Assembly (NCBI RefSeq): GCF_029439465.1
Contig: NZ_JAROAV010000046.1
Span: 1 to 48,421 of the forward strand
Direction of reading: 5' to 3'
Length of the DNA: 48,421 nucleotides
Origin: Luteipulveratus flavus
GTDB lineage: Bacteria > Actinomycetota > Actinomycetes > Actinomycetales > Dermatophilaceae
The position numbers and the translations under genes were made by a program. The notes beneath the pieces were generated by a model, which was not told the DNA's origin, did no database searches, and worked only from the letters and a program-made list of their open reading frames with translations. Within the stretch, counting starts at the first letter, position 1. The number at the start of each line of letters is the position of its first letter. Of the stretch, positions 32,120 to 40,719 are shown one piece after another.

Positions 32120-32998
32120 TCAGTCCTCACTCCGTGCGGGTACAGGGACGGGTGTGCGTACGGCGGCGACGGGCAGGCCGTGCTCACGACCCCACGCCTC
32201 CCACTCCTGCGCCGTACGCGTGCTGAACGCGGCCTCCAGGTCACCGCGGCTGCCCTCGACGCCGAGCTGCTCGGTGAGCGCCGTCCAGAAGTGACCCTCC
32301 AGGGCGGCCACCGCGACGAATCCGGTTGCGGCGGCGTAGATCCCGTACGCCGCGAGCGCTCCCCCGAGGAAGCCGTCGGAGCCGGTCAGACCGTGCACCG
32401 CCGGCTGCGCCATGGCCTGCGCGACATCGCTCAGGGCGACCTCGCGGTGGACGCCGACCCCGGTACGAGCGCGCTCGAGCAGCGCGGCCAGGCCGTCCGC
32501 GACCGCCCGCTCGGCGCCGGCCAGGTCGGCGACGAGCACGGTGGGCAGGTGCGGAGGCTGGAGCGTCCCGACCGCGGCCTGGTACGTCAGGTCGTGGCCG
32601 GCGACCTCGGCACCCGCGCCCGGATGGCCGACGATCGCCACCTGGCACAGCCCTGGCAGCCGCGCGTGCAGCGTCTCCGGATCGAGCCCCAGCCGCGCCA
32701 GCGCCGACGGGCGGGAAGAGGTCAGCAGCAGGTCCGCGTCGGAGAGCAGCCCCCAGAGCACGTCGCGCTCGCTCGGGTCCTTCAGGTCGAGCGTGACGAC
32801 CTCCTGGCCGGCGACGAGCTGCTCGTAGTAGGCGGGCGACGCTGCCGCCAGCGGGTCACCGCTCGGCGGCTCGACCTTGGTGACGTCGGCGCCCAGCGCA
32901 CCCAGCCGTGCAGCGGCCGCCGGGCCGGGCAGGTTGATCGCCAGGCTGACCACCCGGGTGCCGGCGAGCGGGCCGGTGGAGCGTACGTCGTCGGGCAT
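32120..32998 (-). CDS. CaiB/BaiF family CoA-transferase (short form)
   Basis: Class III CoA-transferase, 292 residues; the family usually runs 360-410. N-terminal Rossmann part is intact: AGTRVVSLAINLPGPAAAARLGALGADVTKVEPPSGDP, with DLKDPSERD and SRPSALARLGL. GHDLTYQA contains the expected catalytic Asp. The C-terminal part is shorter than usual, as in the alpha-methylacyl-CoA racemase-like subset, which would suit an acyl-CoA epimerase or transferase in branched-acid breakdown. The ATG at 32998 shares a base with the tetR stop (TGATG), so translation is coupled. Confidence 0.85.
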   Translation of the reverse strand: MPDDVRSTGPLAGTRVVSLAINLPGPAAAARLGALGADVTKVEPPSGDPLAAASPAYYEQLVAGQEVVTLDLKDPSERDVLWGLLSDADLLLTSSRPSALARLGLDPETLHARLPGLCQVAIVGHPGAGAEVAGHDLTYQAAVGTLQPPHLPTVLVADLAGAERAVADGLAALLERARTGVGVHREVALSDVAQAMAQPAVHGLTGSDGFLGGALAAYGIYAAATGFVAVAALEGHFWTALTEQLGVEGSRGDLEAAFSTRTAQEWEAWGREHGLPVAAVRTPVPVPARSED

Positions 32999-33705
32999 CA
33001 GGGGTTCTTCTCCTCGTCCTCGCCGGCGGCCCGGTGCGGGCCCGCGTCGTCCAGCACGGGAAGCACGTCCCGCACGATCGCCATCAGTGACTCGACCAGC
33101 AGCAGCCGGACCTGGGTCCGGCCGAGGTCGCCGTCGCGCACCCACTCGCGGGCGGCCCCCTTGCCCAGCTGGACGTACGCGCGCAGCAGGGAACGTTCGC
33201 GCGGGTCGTCGGCGGGGCGGCCCAGCACCTGCAGCACCCGCCGGGCGGCGCGGTCGTCGGCCTCGGCGAGGATGCGCTCGACCTCGGGATCGCCCGCGAC
33301 GCCCTCGGCCCCGGTCGCCGCCACCCAGGTCCGCGGGTGACGCGCGACGATGTCGAGGAACCAGTCGACGCCGGCCTCGACCCGTGCGCGCATCGGCCCG
33401 CTGGGCGCGTCGGCGACGTCGTCCTCGGGGATGAGGGCGATGGCGCGGACGACCTCCAGGTAGAGGCCGCGCTTGGTGCCGAAGTAGTGGTGGATCAGTC
33501 CGCGCGTGACGCCCGCGGCCGACGCCAGGTCCTGGGTCGACACCTCCGCGTAGGGCCGCTCACCGAAGATCTGCAGCGCGCACCGCAGGATCTGCTGGCG
33601 GCGTACGTCCGGCTCCAGCCGCACCCGCGCCGAGGTCTGCCCGACGGCGGCCAGGGGCGCGGTTGGGTCCGGCTCGGCGAGCCGTGCACCGCGTCCGTCG
33701 TCCAT
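32998..33705 (-). CDS. TetR family transcriptional regulator
   Basis: Repressor of 235 residues. [58 protein letters not shown] (about 38-92 in pieces [24 protein letters not shown] and LIHHYFGTK). The C-terminal ligand domain is typical in length. It heads the operon with caiB and acd and is divergent from fadA, so acyl-CoA or a related ligand is likely. The frame is open further upstream; ATG at 33705 follows GAGGGC. The palindrome TTGACACCCTGTCAA lies 46 bp upstream. Confidence 0.92.
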   Translation of the reverse strand: MDDGRGARLAEPDPTAPLAAVGQTSARVRLEPDVRRQQILRCALQIFGERPYAEVSTQDLASAAGVTRGLIHHYFGTKRGLYLEVVRAIALIPEDDVADAPSGPMRARVEAGVDWFLDIVARHPRTWVAATGAEGVAGDPEVERILAEADDRAARRVLQVLGRPADDPRERSLLRAYVQLGKGAAREWVRDGDLGRTQVRLLLVESLMAIVRDVLPVLDDAGPHRAAGEDEEKNP

Positions 33706-33750
33706 GCCCTCGCCCTTCGTCCGGTGGTCGAACACATCATCGGAGCCCTG

Positions 33751-33780
33751 TTGACACCCTGTCAATAGCACTTGGATACT
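33751..33780 (+). promoter_or_regulatory. fadA promoter with TetR-type operator TTGACA-CCC-TGTCAA
   Basis: Perfect palindrome at 33751-33765. Its left arm TTGACA is also a consensus -35 box; GATACT at 33775-33780, 18 nt on, is the -10. Transcription would begin about 20 bp before the fadA ATG. The palindrome lies in the tetR-fadA divergent gap, so TetR binding would block fadA and probably tetR. Confidence 0.65.
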
Positions 33781-33809
33781 CGTGGGTAAGACCACCCGAG
33801 AGGACCGTG

Positions 33810-35021
33810 ATGAGCACGGAAGCCTTCGTGTACGACGCGATCCGCACCCCCCGCGGGCGCGGCAAGAAGGGGTCGCTGCACGGCGTGAAGCCCATCGACC
33901 TGGTCGTCGGCCTGATCGAGGAGATGCGTCGGCGCAACCCCACCCTCGACACCGACCTGATCGACGACGTCGTCCTCGGCGTGGTGTCCCCCGTCGGCGA
34001 CCAGGGCTCGGTCATCTCGCGCAGCGCGGCCCTGGCGGCCGGCCTGCCGGACACCGTCGCGGGCGTGCAGCTCAACCGCTTCTGCGCCTCGGGGCTGGAG
34101 GCGGTCAACACCGCGGCGCAGAAGGTCCGCTCCGGCTGGGACCAGCTCATCATCGCCGGCGGCGTCGAGTCGATGTCCCGGGTGCCGATCGGCTCCGACG
34201 GCGGCGCCTGGGCGATGGACCCGGCCACCAACTACGACACCTCCTTCGTCCCCCAGGGCATCGGCGCCGACCTGATCGCCACCATCGAGGGGTTCAGCCG
34301 CGAGGCCGTCGACGCGTACGCCGTACGGTCCCAGCAGGCGGCCGCAAAGGCGTGGGCGAACGGCCACTTCGAGAAGTCGGTCGTCCCGGTCCGCGACCGG
34401 AGCGGCCTGACGATCCTGGACCACGACGAGCACATGCGGCCCGAGTCGAGCGTCGAGTCGCTGTCGGCCCTGAAACCGTCGTTCGCGACCATCGGCGACG
34501 TCGGCGGCTTCGACGCCGTGGCGCTGCAGAAGTATCACGCGGTCGAACGCATCAATCACGTTCACCACGCAGGGAACTCGTCCGGCATCGTGGACGGCGC
34601 CTCGCTGGTGCTGGTGGGTTCGGAGCAGGTCGGTACGGACCTCGGCCTCACGCCCCGGGCTCGGATCGTGGCCACCGCGACCAGCGGCGCCGACTCGACG
34701 ATCATGCTGACGGGTCCCACGCCGGCGACGCGGAAGCTGTTCACGACGGCCGGCATCACCGCCGACGACGTCGACCTTTTCGAGATCAACGAGGCGTTCG
34801 CGTCGGTGGTGCTGAAGTACCAGCGCGACACCGGCATCCCGGACGAGAAGCTCAACGTCAACGGCGGCGCGATCGCGATGGGTCACCCGCTCGGCGCGAC
34901 CGGCGCGATGCTCGTGGGCACCGTCGTGGACGAGCTGGAGCGTCGCGACGCCCGACGCGCCGTCGTCACGCTCTGCATCGGCGGCGGCATGGGCGTCGCC
35001 ACCCTCGTCGAGCGCATCTGA
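33810..35021 (+). CDS. fadA: Acetyl-CoA C-acyltransferase (thiolase)
   Basis: Thiolase of beta-oxidation: cleaves 3-ketoacyl-CoA with CoA to acetyl-CoA and a shortened acyl-CoA. 403 residues. Catalytic residues: Cys92 in [11 protein letters not shown], His359 in [12 protein letters not shown] and Cys389 in LCIGGGMG; the NEAFAS motif is present. The ATG at 33810 has GAGAGG upstream. Divergent from the TetR gene and followed by fadB, from which it is separated by a type B repeat, so the two may or may not be on one transcript. Confidence 0.95.
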   Translation: MSTEAFVYDAIRTPRGRGKKGSLHGVKPIDLVVGLIEEMRRRNPTLDTDLIDDVVLGVVSPVGDQGSVISRSAALAAGLPDTVAGVQLNRFCASGLEAVNTAAQKVRSGWDQLIIAGGVESMSRVPIGSDGGAWAMDPATNYDTSFVPQGIGADLIATIEGFSREAVDAYAVRSQQAAAKAWANGHFEKSVVPVRDRSGLTILDHDEHMRPESSVESLSALKPSFATIGDVGGFDAVALQKYHAVERINHVHHAGNSSGIVDGASLVLVGSEQVGTDLGLTPRARIVATATSGADSTIMLTGPTPATRKLFTTAGITADDVDLFEINEAFASVVLKYQRDTGIPDEKLNVNGGAIAMGHPLGATGAMLVGTVVDELERRDARRAVVTLCIGGGMGVATLVERI

Positions 35022-35035
35022 CCATCCCGCCACCC

Positions 35036-35218
35036 CGCTGGTCGAGCCGTGCATCCGCTGGTTGAGCCGGTCGAGCCGCTGGTTGAGCCGGTCGAGCCGC
35101 TGGTTGAGCCGCTAGGCGAGACCGTGTCGAAACCTCCGTAGCCGCGGACGCCAAGCCTCCCCGTCCGTCACCTGGTTTCGACTCGGGCTCCGTTGCGCTC
35201 CGCCCGGCTCAACCAGCG
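35036..35218. repeat. Type B palindromic repeat with tandem left halves between fadA and fadB
   Basis: GCTGGTTGAGCCGGTCGAGCC occurs in near-identical tandem steps, then GTGTCGAAACC, a degenerate centre, CTGGTTTCGACTCGGGCTC and CGGCTCAACCAGCG. The central GGGGAGACT core seen elsewhere is lost. It fills nearly all the 235-bp gap. Confidence 0.8.
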
Positions 35219-35256
35219 AAGATCGAAACGATCTCTGAATCAAAGGAACTCACGCC

Positions 35257-37440
35257 ATGAGCGACAGCACCATTCGGTACGAGAAGGATTCGGACGGGGT
35301 CGTCGTCCTCACCCTGGACGACCCGAACCAGTCCGCCAACACGATGAACGCGGCGTACGTCGCCTCGATGCGCGCGACGGTCGACCGCCTGGTCGCCGAG
35401 AAGGACGCGATCACCGGCGTCGTCATCACATCGGCCAAGAAGACGTTCTTCGCCGGTGGCGACCTGAACGACCTGATCGCGGTCACCCCGGACCGGGCGC
35501 AGGAGTTCTACGACGGCGTCCTGGAGCTGAAGGCCCAGCTGCGCACGCTCGAGACGCTGGGCAGGCCCGTCGTCGCGGCCGTCAACGGGGCAGCGCTCGG
35601 TGGCGGCCTGGAGATCGCGCTCGCCTGCCACCACCGGATCGTCGCGGACGTCAAGGGCGTCCAGCTCGGCGTCCCCGAGGTCACGCTCGGCCTGCTGCCC
35701 GGTGGCGGTGGTGTCGTACGGACCGTCCGCATGCTCGGTGTGGCCGACGCGCTGCTGAAGGTGCTGCTGGAGGGCAAGCGGTACAAGCCGCAGCAGGCGA
35801 AGGAGATCGGCATCGTCGACGAGGTCGTCGGCTCGGTCGAGGACCTGCTGCCCGCAGCCAAGGCATGGATCGCGGCGAACCCGGAGGCCGTACAGCCCTG
35901 GGACGTCGAGGGTTACAAGATCCCGGGCGGTACGCCGAGCAACCCGTCGTTCGCGGCCAACCTGCCGGCGTTCCCCGCCAACCTGCGCAAGCAGCTCAAG
36001 GGCGCGAACTACCCGGCGCCGCGGGCGATCCTGGCCGCCGCGGTCGAGGGCTCGCAGGTCGACGTCGACACCGCCCACCTCATCGAGTCGCGCTACTTCG
36101 TGGAGCTGGCCACCGGTCAGGTCGCCAAGAACATGACCCAGGCGTTCTTCTTCGACCTCAACCACATCAACGCCGGCGGCAGCCGACCGACAGGGTACGA
36201 GCGGTACGTCGCGAAGAAGGTCGGCGTCCTCGGCGCCGGGATGATGGGCGCCGGGATCGCGTACGTCTGTGCGCGCGGCGGCATGGACGTCGTCCTCAAG
36301 GACGTGTCCCAGGACAACGCCGAGCGTGGCAAGGCGTACTCGAAAGGCATTGTGGACAAAGCGGTCTCACGCGGGAAGTCCACCCAGGAACAGGCTGACG
36401 CGCTGCTCGCGAAGATCACCCCGACCGCGGACCCGGCCGACCTCGCCGGCTGCGACCTGGTCATCGAGGCGGTGTTCGAGAGCGCCGAGCTGAAGCACCG
36501 GGTGTTCCAGGAGATCGAGGACGTCGTCGATGCGGACGCGGTGTTCGGGTCCAACACCTCGACGCTGCCGATCACCGGTCTCGCCGAGGGCGTCCGCCGG
36601 CAGGAGAACTTCATCGGCCTGCACTTCTTCTCGCCGGTGGACAAGATGCCGCTGCTGGAGATCATCGCCGGCGAGCGGACCTCGGACGCGACGCTGGCCA
36701 AGGCGTTCGACATCGCGCAGCAGATCAAGAAGACCCCGATCGTCGTCGACGACAGCCGCGGCTTCTTCACCAGCCGCGTCATCGGGACGTTCCTCAACGA
36801 GGCGATCGCGATGGTCGGCGAGGGCGTGCACCCGGCGTCCGTCGAGCAGGCCGGGCTCCAGGCGGGTTACCCGGCGCCCCCGCTGCAGCTCGCGGACGAG
36901 CTCAACCTGACGCTGATGAGCAAGATCCAGAAGGAGACCAAGGCCGGGCTCGAGGCGGACGGCAAGGGCGACACCTACCGCCACCACCCCGCCTACGACG
37001 TCCTCGACAAGCTCATCGCCGACGGGCGCCAGGGCAGGCTCGGCGGCGCGGGCTTCTACGAGTACGCCGACGGCACGCGGACCGGTCTGTGGCCCGGGCT
37101 GGTCGAAAACTTCGGCGGCACGAACGAGATCCCGTTCCGGGACATGCAGGAGCGGATGCTGTTCGCCGAGGCGATCGAGACGGTGAAGTGCTTCGACGAG
37201 GGCGTGCTGCGTTCCGTCGAGGACGCCAACATCGGCTCGATCATGGGCATCGGCTTTCCCGCCTGGACGGGCGGCGTTGCGCAGTACGTCGAGCAGTACG
37301 ACGGCGGCGTGGCCGGCTTCGTGGCCCGCGCCCGCGAGCTCGCCGAGGCGTACGGCGACCGATTCACCCCGCCGACGTCCCTCGTCGAGCGAGCCCACCC
37401 GCCGGTCGAGGAGGGCCGAACACCCCCGCCGGTCGAGTAA
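35257..37440 (+). CDS. fadB: Multifunctional fatty-acid oxidation protein: enoyl-CoA hydratase / 3-hydroxyacyl-CoA dehydrogenase
   Basis: Two-step beta-oxidation enzyme of 727 residues. The N-terminal crotonase domain has FFAGGDL (64-70), Glu119 in GAALGGGLEI and Glu141 in GVPEVTLGLLPGGGG, the two catalytic glutamates. The NAD domain starts near 322 with GVLGAGMMGAGIA; His456 in GLHFFSPVDKM is the dehydrogenase His; C-terminal 3HCDH domains follow. The last 14-15 residues (PPVEEGRTPPPVE) are encoded by type A/B repeat sequence and are not part of the family fold. It forms the trifunctional partner set with fadA. Confidence 0.95.
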   Translation: MSDSTIRYEKDSDGVVVLTLDDPNQSANTMNAAYVASMRATVDRLVAEKDAITGVVITSAKKTFFAGGDLNDLIAVTPDRAQEFYDGVLELKAQLRTLETLGRPVVAAVNGAALGGGLEIALACHHRIVADVKGVQLGVPEVTLGLLPGGGGVVRTVRMLGVADALLKVLLEGKRYKPQQAKEIGIVDEVVGSVEDLLPAAKAWIAANPEAVQPWDVEGYKIPGGTPSNPSFAANLPAFPANLRKQLKGANYPAPRAILAAAVEGSQVDVDTAHLIESRYFVELATGQVAKNMTQAFFFDLNHINAGGSRPTGYERYVAKKVGVLGAGMMGAGIAYVCARGGMDVVLKDVSQDNAERGKAYSKGIVDKAVSRGKSTQEQADALLAKITPTADPADLAGCDLVIEAVFESAELKHRVFQEIEDVVDADAVFGSNTSTLPITGLAEGVRRQENFIGLHFFSPVDKMPLLEIIAGERTSDATLAKAFDIAQQIKKTPIVVDDSRGFFTSRVIGTFLNEAIAMVGEGVHPASVEQAGLQAGYPAPPLQLADELNLTLMSKIQKETKAGLEADGKGDTYRHHPAYDVLDKLIADGRQGRLGGAGFYEYADGTRTGLWPGLVENFGGTNEIPFRDMQERMLFAEAIETVKCFDEGVLRSVEDANIGSIMGIGFPAWTGGVAQYVEQYDGGVAGFVARARELAEAYGDRFTPPTSLVERAHPPVEEGRTPPPVE

Positions 37441-37825
37441 GGCCGAACGACGGGAGGGCCCGTATCGAGACCAGGTGACCGCGCGCACCCGGTCTCGATA
37501 CGCCTCCGCTAACGCTCCGGCCACTCGACCGACGAGTCCGCCCCCACCGCCCGTTGAGCCGGGCGAACGCCGCCCTTCTCGCTGGTTGAGCCGGGCGAGC
37601 GCCCCAGCGCGAGCCCGAGTCGAAACCCGGTGCCACACAGGGAGACTCTCCCCGCACCGCACCGTGGTTTCGACACGGCCCTCGGCCAGCGCCTCGGCCC
37701 GGCTCAACAAGCGACATCGGGAGACCCACCCGCCGGTCGAGGAGGGCCCGTATCGAGACCAAGTGACCGCGCGCACCTGGTCTCGACTCTTGACCGGGCT
37801 ATTCATTGTGTGAATAGATGCGGGC
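37441..37825. repeat. 385-bp gene-free stretch filled by palindromic repeats
   Basis: Contains, from left: a type A pair (about 37425-37538, GTATCGAGACC facing GGTCTCGATACG); a type B element (37551-37713) with core GGGAGACTCTCCC at 37640-37652; and a type A half (37727-37790). After that comes the PadR promoter. No gene is seen. Confidence 0.8.
37790..37819 (+). promoter_or_regulatory. PadR promoter with operator TATTCA-TTGTG-TGAATA
   Basis: TTGACC (37790-37795) and ATAGAT (37814-37819) are plausible -35 and -10 boxes with an 18-bp spacer. The perfect dyad TATTCATTGTGTGAATA (37800-37816) lies between and over them, as expected for autorepression. The ATG follows 6 nt after ATAGAT. The -35 box is directly next to the repeat. 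Confidence 0.6.
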
Positions 37826-38362
37826 ATGTCGAACGCACACGTCATGCTGGGGCTGCTGTCACGGGGGCAGCAGCACGGTTACGACCTCAAGCGTGCGCAC
37901 GACGAGCAGTTCCCCGCGGCCAGGCCGCTGGCGTACGGGCAGGTGTACGCCACACTCCAGCGCCTGGAGAAGCAGGGACTGGTCGAGCCGGTGACGGTGG
38001 AGCGCGTGGACGGTCCGGACCGGACGGTCTACGCGCTCACCGACGCCGGGCGGACCGAGCTGGCGGACTGGCTGGACTCGCCGGAGCCGCCGTCGCCGTA
38101 CGTCAGCAACCCGCTGGCCGTGAAGGTGACGCTCACCATCCTGGCGGCGGGCGAGCAGGAGGCGCACACGTACCTGCGCCGGCAGCGGGCTGCTCACCTC
38201 GACCGGATGCGCGACTACACGCGGACCAAGACCGAGCCCAGCTCCTCATTGCCGCAGGTGCTCGCCGCCGACTACGCGCTGGCCCACCTGGACGCGGACC
38301 TGCGCTGGATCGACACCGCCCTGCAACGGGTCGGTGCCCTCACCAAGGAGATCACGTCATGA
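37826..38362 (+). CDS. PadR family transcriptional regulator
   Basis: Winged-helix repressor of 178 residues. N-terminal PadR domain: VMLGLLSRGQQHGYDLKRAHDE and YGQVYATLQRLEKQGLVEP, with the wing VERVDGPDRTVYALTDAGR; C-terminal dimerisation helices (PadR_C type) complete it. The stop overlaps the ABC ATPase ATG as ATGA. PadR regulators next to ABC exporters usually sense the exported drug or peptide. Likely controls its own operon through the dyad just upstream. Confidence 0.93.
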   Translation: MSNAHVMLGLLSRGQQHGYDLKRAHDEQFPAARPLAYGQVYATLQRLEKQGLVEPVTVERVDGPDRTVYALTDAGRTELADWLDSPEPPSPYVSNPLAVKVTLTILAAGEQEAHTYLRRQRAAHLDRMRDYTRTKTEPSSSLPQVLAADYALAHLDADLRWIDTALQRVGALTKEITS

Positions 38363-39075
38363 GTACAGCCTCTGGGGAGAAGGCCGTCGCGCTGTCAGCG
38401 CGGTCGCTCGTCTACTCGTACGGCGCCGCACCGGCAGTGAAGGGCGTCAGCCTGGAGGTGGCCCGCGGCGAGATCCTGTCCATCACGGGCGCCTCCGGGT
38501 CGGGGAAGTCGACCCTCCTGCTCTGCCTGGCCGGGGTGCTCGCCCCGGACGCCGGCGAGGTCCGCCTCGGTGACCGGATCATCAGCGCCGAGTCGGAGAG
38601 CGAGCGCTCGCGGCTGCGGCGCTCGCAGGTCGGGGTGGTCTTCCAGTTCGGGCAGCTCGTCCCGGAGCTCACCGCACTGGAGAACGTCGCCCTGCCGCTC
38701 CTGCTCGGCGGCGCACGCCGCTCTGCCGCCGAGACGGCAGCGCGGACCTGGCTCGAGCGGTTCGAGGTCGGCGGCCTCGCGGACGCGCGGCCACCGGGCA
38801 TGTCGGGCGGTCAGTCGCAGCGCGTCGCGATCGCGCGGGCCATGGTGACCGAGCCCGAGGTCGTCCTCGCCGACGAGCCGACCGGCGCCCTCGACTCACT
38901 GTCCGGCGAGCTCGTCATGAACCAGCTCGTCCGCGTCGTTCGCGAGGCCGGTACGACGGTCGTCCTGGTCACTCACGACGCGCGGGTGTCGGCGTACGGC
39001 GACCGCGAGATCCACCTGCGCGACGGCGAGCTCGACCCGCACCCAGCCGACCTCCTCGACGCGGGCGTGTCATGA
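38359..39075 (+). CDS. ABC transporter ATP-binding protein (MacB/LolD-like)
   Basis: ATPase of 238 residues. Walker [10 protein letters not shown] (44-52), signature [14 protein letters not shown], Walker [14 protein letters not shown] and the switch His in VTHDARV. This is the LolD/MacB/FtsE-like subgroup that pairs with FtsX-type permeases, which is the next gene. ATGA overlaps at both ends show translational coupling in the PadR-ATPase-permease operon. Confidence 0.94.
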   Translation: MSTASGEKAVALSARSLVYSYGAAPAVKGVSLEVARGEILSITGASGSGKSTLLLCLAGVLAPDAGEVRLGDRIISAESESERSRLRRSQVGVVFQFGQLVPELTALENVALPLLLGGARRSAAETAARTWLERFEVGGLADARPPGMSGGQSQRVAIARAMVTEPEVVLADEPTGALDSLSGELVMNQLVRVVREAGTTVVLVTHDARVSAYGDREIHLRDGELDPHPADLLDAGVS

Positions 39076-40562
39076 GCACCGGAACCCCACGGACCACGAC
39101 GCTGCTGCGGGTCGCAGCCGTCGGCGGCCGGGCGGATCGCCTCCGGATCGCTCTCACCGCCGTCGGGTCGGCCGCCGCGACCTTCGCGCTGCTGCTGGCC
39201 GCAGCGGTCGCGTCGATCGGTCCGGGCGACGGGCCGTACCGGCTCAACCTGGTCGCCGACGCCGGGCTGCGCCCCGGCGTCATCGCCGCGCTGCTCCTGA
39301 TGTGCATCCCGGTGCTCACCTTCGCGGGGCAGTGCTCCCGGATCGGCGCCCCGGCACGCGACCGGCGGCTCGCCGCGTTGCGGATGGCGGGCGCCACGCC
39401 GTCGGAGGTGCGCCGGGTGGTCGCCTGGGAGACCGGGCTCGCGGCCGGTGTCGGGGCCATCCTCGGCGCTGCCGCGTACGTCGTCGCGCACGTCTGGTTC
39501 TCCGACGTGCCGGGCGTGACTGCCCCGGACGGCCGCCGCGTCGTCGACTTCGGGTCCTCCAGCACAGGACTACTGTTCCCGACCGACGTCGTCCCCCACT
39601 GGTGGCTGCTGGTCGTCTGCTTGATCGGCGTACCACTCGGCGCGGCGCTCGGGGCCCGGCTCGCCCTGCGGCGCACCGCGATCACGCCTTTCGCGGTGGT
39701 GCGTCGGGCACGGCGCCGGCCGCCCACGCTCGTCCCCGCGCTGCTGTTCGTCGGCGGCGGCCTGGCCCTCGTCTTCTGGTCGGCGCTCGGCCGCGCACTG
39801 CCCGATTCGCTCGTCGAGCGACCGTGGTTCGTCCTGACCGTTCCGGTCCTGGTCCTCATCACGGCGGTCGGCCTGATGCTCGGGGCCGCCTCGGGTGCGT
39901 ACGCCCTGGGGCGACTCCTCGCGCCGCGCACCCGGCGACCGGCGCTGCTGATCGCGGCGCGTCGGATGACGGACGCCCCCTTTACCGCGAGTCGGGTGTC
40001 GACCGCAGTCGTGCTGGCCGTGCTGCTCGGGTGTGGCGCCTGCGGCCTCCGGGAGAACTTCGCCCTCGCAAGCGGCGAGACGGGCCCGTACCGTGATCCG
40101 CTCGAGACCGAGCTCTTCTTCACGCGCTCGTTCGAGGTCGTGAACATCGCGGTGCTCATCGGCCTGGCGATCGCTGCGGCCGGACTGCTGGTCGTGGCGG
40201 CCGAGGGAGTGGTGACCCGACGTCGCACGCTCGCGGCGATGACGGCGACCGGCGTGCCGCGTCGCACCCTCGCCACCGCCATCGTGCTCGAGACGGTCCT
40301 GCCGCTCGTACCGACTGTCCTGGTCGCCGCGGTAACGGGTGTGCTCGGCGCGCGCGGCGTGTACGGATCCACCGTTGAGGTGAACGGGCCTGTCCAGCCG
40401 AACGGGTCGCTCCCCCGACTCACCGTCGACGTCCCGATTCCCTGGAGCCCCTCGGCGACGCTGGTCGGCACCACTCTCGCGCTCGCGCTGGTGATGACGG
40501 TCGGGTCGCTGGCGTTCCTGCGCAGCAGCACCGACATCCGCGAGCTGCGCGCCGCTGCCTGA
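39072..40562 (+). CDS. FtsX-like ABC transporter permease
   Basis: Membrane permease of 496 residues with about ten helices: one near the N-terminus (about 25-45), a first FtsX-type bundle (about 70-200) and a second near the C-terminus (about 340-490). DRRLAALRMAGATPSEVRRVVAWE is the typical FtsX cytoplasmic motif, repeated in part as RRRTLAAMTATGVPRRTLATAIVLE. Exports an unknown compound or acts mechanically on envelope substrates. Overlaps the ATPase gene as ATGA. Confidence 0.88.
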   Translation: MSTGTPRTTTLLRVAAVGGRADRLRIALTAVGSAAATFALLLAAAVASIGPGDGPYRLNLVADAGLRPGVIAALLLMCIPVLTFAGQCSRIGAPARDRRLAALRMAGATPSEVRRVVAWETGLAAGVGAILGAAAYVVAHVWFSDVPGVTAPDGRRVVDFGSSSTGLLFPTDVVPHWWLLVVCLIGVPLGAALGARLALRRTAITPFAVVRRARRRPPTLVPALLFVGGGLALVFWSALGRALPDSLVERPWFVLTVPVLVLITAVGLMLGAASGAYALGRLLAPRTRRPALLIAARRMTDAPFTASRVSTAVVLAVLLGCGACGLRENFALASGETGPYRDPLETELFFTRSFEVVNIAVLIGLAIAAAGLLVVAAEGVVTRRRTLAAMTATGVPRRTLATAIVLETVLPLVPTVLVAAVTGVLGARGVYGSTVEVNGPVQPNGSLPRLTVDVPIPWSPSATLVGTTLALALVMTVGSLAFLRSSTDIRELRAAA

Positions 40563-40632
40563 CCGAGGTGGGTGAGGAGACAGCACCGGCTCACCGGGCC
40601 CCCGGACCCCGTATCAGCCCGCGAGATGGGAG

Positions 40633-40696
40633 GTGATCCAGGTCACAAACTTACTTACGCGTAAGTAACCTCGGCCTCAGGACCGAAAGCCGGTCC
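40633..40696 (+). promoter_or_regulatory. Lipase promoter region: CRP-like dyad, 18-bp palindrome and GGACCG dyad
   Basis: GTGA-N6-TCACA at 40633-40647 resembles a CRP/GlxR site. TTACTTACGCGTAAGTAA at 40651-40668 is a perfect 18-bp palindrome of TetR-operator type; TAACCT (40666-40671) overlapping its end could be the -10. GGACCG-AAAGC-CGGTCC at 40680-40696 is a third dyad that may form an mRNA hairpin. GGAGG precedes the lipase ATG. Confidence 0.6.
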
Positions 40697-40719
40697 GCGA
40701 TCGGGCTCCGGAGGTTGCC

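Noticed and set aside
40628-40640. Extended ribosome-binding or 16S-like sequence GGGAGGTGATCC
   Set aside because: It resembles the complement of the 16S 3' end, but no start codon or frame follows at usable distance; it is more simply part of the GTGA-N6-TCACA dyad.
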